NCBI GenBank assembly: GCA_963770375.1
Contig: CAVYPM010000010.1
Span: 205,716 to 269,715 of the forward strand
From: DASVBE01 sp963770375
GTDB lineage: Bacteria > Actinomycetota > Actinomycetes > Streptosporangiales > Streptosporangiaceae
Length of the DNA: 64,000 bases
Reading direction: 5' to 3'
Below are positions 59,095-64,000 of this stretch, piece by piece. A model generated the notes under the pieces. It did no database searches, was not told the DNA's origin, and worked only from the letters and a program-made list of their open reading frames with translations. Both the position numbers and the translations under genes were made by a program. The number at the start of each line of letters is the position of its first letter. The stretch's first letter is position 1.

Positions 59095-60582
59095 TCAGCC
59101 GACCAGCTCGGGCTCGGCCACCGGGGCCGGGTGCTGGCCGGCCGCCAGGATCTCGGCCTCGTCCCGCGGGTGGCGCGGCAGCATGAAGGTGAGCAGGGCC
59201 AGCACCGGGGCGGTGCACAGCTCGATCAGCAGGCACCGCTGCAGGGCGGTGACGAACCCGCCGTGCGCCAGCGCGGCGAAGAACACGGTGCCCAGCACCG
59301 CGACCCCGATCGCCCCGGCGAGCTGCTGCAGAGCGTTGAGCACCCCCGAGGCCGACCCGGTCTCCTCGTCGGTCACCGAGGCCAGGACGAACCCGAAGAG
59401 CGGCGAGACCAGCATGCCGATGCCCAGGCCCAGGGTGAGCTGCGGCGCGATCAGGTCCAGCGAGCTGGTGGCCAGGCCGTTTGCGGAGATCACCAGGTAC
59501 AGCCAGGCCGTGCCGCCGGCCAGCACCACGGCGCCGATCTGCAGCGCGATCCGCCCGATCCGGGGAACGAGCACGGCGGCGGCCACGGTCGCCCCGGCCG
59601 CCATGCCGAACGCCAGCGGGGCCAGCGTCAGGCCCGCGTGGATGGCCGAGAAGTGCTCGCCGAACTGCAGGAACAGGGTCAGCGCGAGCAGCACGCCGAT
59701 CATGCCGGCGAAGAACGCGGTGATCGAGGCCAGACCGGCGCTGAACGCCCGGTGCCGGAACACGCTGGCCACGATCAGCGGGTCACGACCGCGCCGCACC
59801 TGGCCCCGGATGCGCAGGGCGAGGGCCGCGAACGCCACCACGCTGGCCGCCATCATCAGGTAGGTCCACAGCGGCCAGCCCGCCTCCTGGCCCTGGATCA
59901 GCGGGTAGATCAGCAGGCCCATGCCCGCCGCCGCGATCAGCGTGCTGGCCAGGTCGACCGTCGGCCGCCGCGCGGCGCGGGACTCGGGCATCAGCCGGGC
60001 CGCGCCGATCGCGGCGATCAGGCCCAGCGGCACGTTCACGAAGAACACCAGCCGCCACCCGGACCCGAACGCGTTCAGGTCCACCAGCGCCCCGCCCAGG
60101 ATCGGGCCGAGCACCGCGGACAGCCCGATGACGGGGCCGAACACGGCAAACGCCTTGCTGCGGTCGTCGCCCGCGAAAACCTCCCTGATGATGCCGAAGC
60201 CCTGCGGGATGAGCAGCGCCGCGGCCGCGCCCTGGGCCAGCCGGAAGCCGATCAGCATCCCCGGGCTGACCGCGAACGCGCAGGCCAGCGAGGCCGCCGC
60301 GAAACCGGCCGCGCCCAGTGCGAACAGCCGCTTCCGGCCGTACCGGTCGCCAAGGCGGGCCCCGGCGATCATCCCGGCGGCGAACGCCAGCGCGTACCCG
60401 CCGATGATCCACTGCAGTGCCGCCGCGCTGGCGTGCAGGCTGGCCCGCACGGTCGGTGCGGCCACGTTCACGATCGTCCCGTCCAGCAGGTCCATGCACT
60501 CGGCGGCCAGTACCAGCGCCAGGATGGCCCACCGCCGCGGGTGCCCGGCCCGCACCGCGGCCTGGGTCTCGTTCAGAGCCAT
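59095..60582 (-). CDS. MFS drug exporter (DHA2/EmrB-QacA type, 14 helices)
   Basis: A 495-residue transporter. The first helix has LALVLAAECMDLLDGTIVNVAAPTV (motif D1, typical of DHA2 drug-proton antiporters). Motif A is GARLGDRYGRKRLFALGA and motif C-like GPVIGLSAVLGPILGGALVD. About fourteen hydrophobic segments follow. The start at ATG 60582 precedes MALNETQAAV; an in-frame ATG 12 codons upstream is inside the operator area. It is divergent from a TetR-type regulator and almost certainly controlled by it, giving inducible efflux of a toxic compound. Confidence 0.9.
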   Translation of the reverse strand: MALNETQAAVRAGHPRRWAILALVLAAECMDLLDGTIVNVAAPTVRASLHASAAALQWIIGGYALAFAAGMIAGARLGDRYGRKRLFALGAAGFAAASLACAFAVSPGMLIGFRLAQGAAAALLIPQGFGIIREVFAGDDRSKAFAVFGPVIGLSAVLGPILGGALVDLNAFGSGWRLVFFVNVPLGLIAAIGAARLMPESRAARRPTVDLASTLIAAAGMGLLIYPLIQGQEAGWPLWTYLMMAASVVAFAALALRIRGQVRRGRDPLIVASVFRHRAFSAGLASITAFFAGMIGVLLALTLFLQFGEHFSAIHAGLTLAPLAFGMAAGATVAAAVLVPRIGRIALQIGAVVLAGGTAWLYLVISANGLATSSLDLIAPQLTLGLGIGMLVSPLFGFVLASVTDEETGSASGVLNALQQLAGAIGVAVLGTVFFAALAHGGFVTALQRCLLIELCTAPVLALLTFMLPRHPRDEAEILAAGQHPAPVAEPELVG

Positions 60583-60612
60583 GTTCTCGATCCTCCTTCG
60601 GACCAACGTTCC

Positions 60613-60647
60613 GAACATTGTTCGTTATTACGTTATGAACGATGTTC
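60613..60647. promoter_or_regulatory. Paired operator palindromes GAACATTGTTC and GAACGATGTTC
   Basis: Two similar 11-bp palindromes, GAACA-T-TGTTC (60613-60623, perfect) and GAAC-GAT-GTTC (60637-60647), are centred 24 bases apart. They lie in the 77-base gap between the MFS gene and its TetR-type regulator. A further GTTCCGAAC overlaps the first. Typical of cooperative TetR binding. Confidence 0.68.
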
Positions 60648-60659
60648 TACACTGCTGGC

Positions 60660-61490
60660 ATGAGCACGTCAAGTCCGCCCGGCACAAACCAGGGACCGTC
60701 CACCCCGCCGTCGGTGGCCGCTAGGTCCGCGGCGGCCTCCGCCTGGGCGGCCACGCCGCTGCCCGCGCCGCCGCGGCCGGTCCGGCGCCGCTCCCCGGCC
60801 GGGCGCAAGGCCACGCTGACCACCGAGGCCATCGTGACTGCGGCCATCGAGGTGCTGGACGAAGGCGGCGTCGCGGGCCTGTCCATGCGCCGGGTGGCCG
60901 AGCACCTGGGCACCGGGGCGGCCTCGCTGTACGCGCACGTGTCCGGCAAGGAGGAATTGCTCGAGCTGGTCTACGACGCGCTGGTCGGCCAGGTGGCGCT
61001 GGTCGAGCCGGACCCGGCGACCTGGCGGGAGCAGTTGCGCCAGGTCATGACCGACTTCCACGACGTTCTCGTCTCGCATACCGACGCCGCACTCGCCGGC
61101 CTGGGCCGGATCCCGACCTCACCGCAGACCATGGCCGCCGCCGAGGTCCTGGCCGGCATCATGCCGGCCGGCGGCCTGTGCCCCAAGGTGGTCGCGCTGG
61201 GCCTGGACCAGCTGGTGCTGTACGTGTCGGCCACCGCGTTCGAGGACGGCCTGTTCCGGCGCGGCATGGACGAGGAGGAGATGCTCCGCTACTACGCCGG
61301 GGTGCACGCGTTCTATGCGGCGCTGCCCGCGGACCGCTACCCGGTCCTGGCCAGCATCGCCCCGGACATGACCGGCCACGATGACGTCGAGCGATTCAAC
61401 TTCGGCCTGGACGTCCTCATCTCCGGCCTGGAAGCAGTCAGCGCGAGGGTCAGGGACCCCGGTCAGGGGGTGGGTCAGGGAGAACCCTGA
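60660..61490 (+). CDS. TetR/AcrR family regulator with TetR_C_1 domain
   Basis: A 276-residue regulator with a proline-rich N-terminal extension (about 45 residues), the HTH LTTEAIVTAAIEVLDEGGVAGLSMRRVAEHLGTGAASLYAHVSGKEELL, and a tetracycline-repressor-type C-terminal domain. ATG 60660 is chosen because the upstream in-frame start lies within the operator palindromes. It probably represses both itself and the divergent exporter until the exported drug binds. Confidence 0.9.
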   Translation: MSTSSPPGTNQGPSTPPSVAARSAAASAWAATPLPAPPRPVRRRSPAGRKATLTTEAIVTAAIEVLDEGGVAGLSMRRVAEHLGTGAASLYAHVSGKEELLELVYDALVGQVALVEPDPATWREQLRQVMTDFHDVLVSHTDAALAGLGRIPTSPQTMAAAEVLAGIMPAGGLCPKVVALGLDQLVLYVSATAFEDGLFRRGMDEEEMLRYYAGVHAFYAALPADRYPVLASIAPDMTGHDDVERFNFGLDVLISGLEAVSARVRDPGQGVGQGEP

Positions 61491-61571
61491 TCCAGGTCCA
61501 GCCGCAGGTCAGGGGGCGAACCCGGGGCGATCCCGATACCCAGGAACGCCGCCCGGCGGCAACCTTGAAGC

Positions 61572-61856
61572 ATGAACGCAACGACAGAAAACACCCAGTC
61601 CACCAGCACCTACGACCGCCCCGCCCGGCCGGAACTGCGCCGGTCCACCGACGACCGGATGCTGGCCGGCGTGGCCGGCGGCCTGGCCCGCTACCTCGAC
61701 GTCGACGCGACGCTGGTGCGGATCGCCTTCGTCGTCCTGACCGTCGTCGGCGGCGCCGGCGTGCCGCTCTACCTGGCCTCCTGGCTGCTGATCCCCGAGG
61801 ACGGCGCCGACCAGTCGATCGCCGCGTCGTTCCTCGACTCCCGCCGCAACCGCTGA
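61572..61856 (+). CDS. PspC domain protein
   Basis: A 94-residue protein with the PspC signature: LRRSTDDRMLAGVAGGLARYLDVDATLVRIAFVVLTVVGGAGVPLYLASWLLIPED. One or two membrane helices follow a polar N-terminus. PspC-type proteins take part in membrane-stress responses; in actinobacteria many stand alone. ATG at 61572, with weak GAAGCATG context. It is followed, 41 bases on, by a small membrane protein gene, probably the same operon. Confidence 0.9.
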   Translation: MNATTENTQSTSTYDRPARPELRRSTDDRMLAGVAGGLARYLDVDATLVRIAFVVLTVVGGAGVPLYLASWLLIPEDGADQSIAASFLDSRRNR

Positions 61857-61897
61857 CCCGGCCACCCCCCTGCCCTGCCGAACAGGAGACCACCGCA

Positions 61898-62065
61898 ATG
61901 TCCGCCCCCAGCCGCCCGCGCCTGCCGCTGCTCCGCATGATCCTGGTCATCATCGTCGCGCTGGCCGTCGTGAACATCGTGGCGCACCTCTTCTCGCCCT
62001 GGCTGCTGCTCGCCGCCGCGGCCATCGCCTGGGTCGTGTTCCGCGCCCGCCACACCGTCAGGTAA
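61898..62065 (+). CDS. Small membrane protein (55 residues) downstream of PspC
   Basis: ATG 61898 follows AACAGGAGACC. The product, SAPSRPRLPLLRMILVIIVALAVVNIVAHLFSPWLLLAAAAIAWVVFRARHTVR, has two hydrophobic segments (about 12-28 and 33-47) and a basic tail. Function unknown. The clear ribosome site, operon position after pspC and strong hairpin 28 bases after the stop support a real gene. Confidence 0.72.
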   Translation: MSAPSRPRLPLLRMILVIIVALAVVNIVAHLFSPWLLLAAAAIAWVVFRARHTVR

Positions 62066-62093
62066 CCCGCCACCGCCGCCCCCAGAACCCCCA

Positions 62094-62125
62094 CTGCCCG
62101 GCAGGCCACATGGCCTGCCGGGCAG
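62094..62125. terminator. Perfect 14-bp stem-loop between convergent genes
   Basis: CTGCCCGGCAGGCC (62094-62107) pairs exactly with 62112-62125 around the 4-base loop ACAT. It lies directly between the small membrane protein gene and the stop of the reverse-strand sigma-associated gene. Confidence 0.8.
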
Positions 62126-62127
62126 CT

Positions 62128-63089
62128 TCACGCTGTCGGGCTGACCTGGCGGAACCCGGCCGGGATAGCCACGGATCTGGTCAGCTGGCGGCGGTTCGCC
62201 GCCGTGTTCGGCAGCCAGGTGTAGTCGTCCCTGATGGCCTGCGGGCTGGAGGCCGGGACGCCGGGCGGCGTGGACACCGTGCGGATCGGCAGGTAGGTGT
62301 CCGGGCTGACCCACATCCGCAGCAGCCCGGTGGCGGCCGTGCCCTGCCGCAGCTCGATGGCCCGCTGGCCGTCGACCCGGGCCGGGCCGACCAGGGTGAG
62401 CTCGCCCGACGCGACCTCGGCCCGCAGCCGGGCCGCGCCCTGAGCCGGGGTCTCGTGCCGCGGTGCGGGCCCGCCGGCCGGGGTGGCCGAGCCGAACGGG
62501 TACACGGTCCGGCTCCAGGTCCTGCTGCCGTAGCTGATCACGATCGACACGGTCCGCCTGGGCCAGATCGTGACCAGGTAGCCGGTGACCGGGTGGCCGT
62601 CGGGGGCCAGGTCAACCGTTCGTGTCGTGTGGCTGTCCGGGCTGCTCCAGATCACGTCCCAGACCGGCTGCCCGGTCTGCGAGTCGGGCGCATGGTCGGA
62701 GATGCGCAGCACGGCGTGGTTCGCGGCCAGCGCGGACCGCATCCGGTGCACCACGTACGCGGCGGTCTGGATCCCGGTGCCCGGCGCACCCGGTCCCGCG
62801 TGGCCGGGCGTCACGGACCCGGCCGGGCTGGTCCCGGCCGATGAGCGGCCGGCGCCGCCGGGCGAGCTGCCGGGCCCGGGCTGGACCACGGCCACCGCGG
62901 TGACGGCCGCCGCCACCGCAGCCGCGGCCGCGCTGGCGGCCAGCAGCGGCCCCCGGCGCCTGCCGGCCGCAGGCTCCGGCGGGCGGGCCGGGCGCGCTCC
63001 CCCGGCTCCGCGGTGAGCAGGTCGAAGTCGGTCAGGATGGCGCTGAGCAGGCGCTCTTCGAAACGGCTCGGCGGCGGCGCGGTGTTCAC
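62128..63089 (-). pseudogene. Sigma-factor-associated membrane-anchored protein, frameshifted
   Basis: A GTG start at 63089, overlapping the sigma factor stop as GTGA, begins NTAPPPSRFEERLLSAILTDFDLL. One base is missing near 63000. The next frame gives GPLLAASAAAAVAAAVTAVAVVQPG (membrane helix) and an extracytoplasmic domain, IQTAAYVVHRMRSALAANHAVLRISDH, RRTVSIVISYGSRTW, RMWVSPDTYLPIRT and TWLPNTAANRRQLT. The pattern of cytoplasmic start, one helix and outer beta-rich domain fits proteins encoded directly after actinobacterial ECF sigma factors and possibly regulating them. No zinc anti-sigma motif seen. Confidence 0.65.
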
Positions 63090-63728
63090 GGGATGACCTC
63101 TTTCACGCGGGCGGTCAGATCGGCGGGCCGGGCCGCAGCGGGCCCGGCCGGTGGGGACGAGCTGGCCTGGCCGTCGGCCATGGCCCGGGCGAGGGCCCGC
63201 CGGGCGCTGGTCAGCCGCATCCGGAACGCGGCCGGGCTGATCCCCAGCACGGCGGCGGCCTGGCGGGAGGTCAGCCCGTCCGGGCCGGCCGAGCAGCAGC
63301 GCTTCCCGGGCCCGGGGTTTCAGCCGGCCGAGCGCTCCGCGCACGGCCTCGCTGGCCCGGGCGGCGTCGATGCGCTCCTCCAGCCGCTCGATGTCGCTGG
63401 CGTCGATCAGCCGCCGCCCGGCGATCCTGGCCGTGGCGGCCGCCTCCCGGCCGCGGCGCCGGCGGGCGCCGGCGATCAGCCGGGCCGTGATGCCCAGCAG
63501 CCAGGCGGCCCTGGTCCGCCGCGGCTTCCTCGTCGTAGGACCGGGCCGCGGTCAGCACCGTGAGGAAGGTGCTGGCCACCAGGTCGGCCACGTCCGCCGG
63601 GTCACGCACCCGGCGGGCGGTGAACCCGATGACCCGGTCCACATGACGGCGGTAGAAGATCTCGAACGCGGCCGGGTCTCGGCACTGAGCCGGCCCAGCA
63701 GTTCGGTGTCTGCCGGTTCGCTGCCCAT
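63086..63728 (-). pseudogene. ECF RNA polymerase sigma factor, several frameshifts
   Basis: From ATG 63728: EPADTELLGRLSAE, then in the next frame DPAAFEIFYRRHVDRVIGFTARRVRDPADVADLVASTFLTVL (region 2). Further shifts near 63510 and 63285 lead to AARASEAVRGALGRLKPRAREALLL and SRQAAAVLGISPAAFRMRLTSARRALARAM (region 4 HTH), ending TGA 63086. Repaired length is about 214 residues. At least three single-base shifts in 640 bases suggest poor sequence here more than natural decay. It is cotranscribed with the membrane-anchored partner. Confidence 0.7.
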
Positions 63729-63885
63729 ACCCGTACTTGGTCGCTCCCTGCCCCCTGCAAGCAAAACACCGCACCCGGAGCACCGGACGCCCCGCCAGGC
63801 TAGCCAGCCTCCCCCGCCGCCGGTCGCCGAACACCGTGCACGCACAGCCCACGGTGCGGCACCGGCGGCGACATCTGGCGGCATC

Positions 63886-64000
63886 GTGGACATCGACCCG
63901 CTGAGCCTCGGCCGGGCGGAGGAGATCCGGGCGCTTGTCGGCGAGGGGGCCAGCCTGGTGGCCGTGGACGGCGGTCAGATCGTGGGCTTCCTTGCCGTCC
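63886..64000 (+). CDS. GNAT-like N-acetyltransferase, N-terminal part cut by window end
   Basis: GTG 63886 starts DIDPLSLGRAEEIRALVGEGASLVAVDGGQIVGFLAV, which is the first helix and strands of a GNAT fold (the VAVDGGQIVGFLAV strand is typical). Only 38 residues are visible, so the assignment is tentative. It is divergent from the ECF sigma factor gene. Confidence 0.5.
   Translation, partial: MDIDPLSLGRAEEIRALVGEGASLVAVDGGQIVGFLAV

Overview
The window is very GC-rich, with GTG starts, GTGA/ATGA gene overlaps and many WYL, PucR, TetR and ECF-sigma regulators. This fits a soil actinomycete of the Streptosporangiales/Streptomyces type; no marker gene present allows a closer placement. No rRNA, tRNA, CRISPR array or intact mobile element was recognised.

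Layout. 0-5.2 kb: the end of a thiamine-diphosphate enzyme, then a seven-gene cation/proton antiporter operon whose order matches the antiporter half of Mbh hydrogenases. 5.2-9.0 kb: reverse-strand SDR, enolase-superfamily enzyme and PLP decarboxylase. 9.4-11.2 kb: an unrecognised two-frame locus. 11.4-18.5 kb: small enzymes and regulators (SDR, ester cyclase, VOC, YafY/WYL, a poly-gamma-glutamate hydrolase-like protein, DUF1841, LysR). 18.6-25.6 kb: PucR regulator, adenylate kinase, acyl-CoA ligase, inorganic pyrophosphatase, acyl-CoA dehydrogenase, polyhydroxyalkanoate (PHA) depolymerase and an orphan PHA-synthase N-terminus. 26.4-41.8 kb: a catabolic island with a betaine-homocysteine methyltransferase-like enzyme, two FAD-GcvT (dimethylglycine/sarcosine dehydrogenase-like) proteins, a DAO-type oxidase, a GMC oxidoreductase, an M19 dipeptidase-like protein, an Opp/Dpp-type importer and a TetR regulator. 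42.0-42.4 kb: a recombination scar (integrase end fused to a carbonic-anhydrase fragment). 42.6-50.9 kb: winged-helix protein, Ser/Thr kinase with Kelch repeats, broken HNH nuclease, two GNATs, DHFR-like protein, peptidase E. 51.1-64 kb: an ECF41-type sigma factor divergent from an alcohol dehydrogenase, two TetR-controlled units (alpha/beta hydrolase, MFS exporter), PhzF, PhyH, PspC, an ECF sigma factor with its partner gene, and the start of a GNAT.

Two groups look like working systems. In the PHA/fatty-acid group, ligation of a free acid to CoA yields AMP and PPi; the adenylate kinase and pyrophosphatase genes that would clear these products sit in the same operon and across the shared promoter, beside a PHA depolymerase. 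In the 26-42 kb island, the enzymes match oxidation and stepwise demethylation of choline, betaine or N-methylglycine-type compounds, coupled to a peptide-type importer and a dipeptidase.

More than ten genes, nearly all after 18 kb, are interrupted by single-base shifts while both halves remain well conserved. Sequencing or assembly error is the likeliest cause for most of them. True decay is more convincing for the truncated remnants at 25.5, 26.3, 39.2, 42.1, 47.0 and 53.5 kb.
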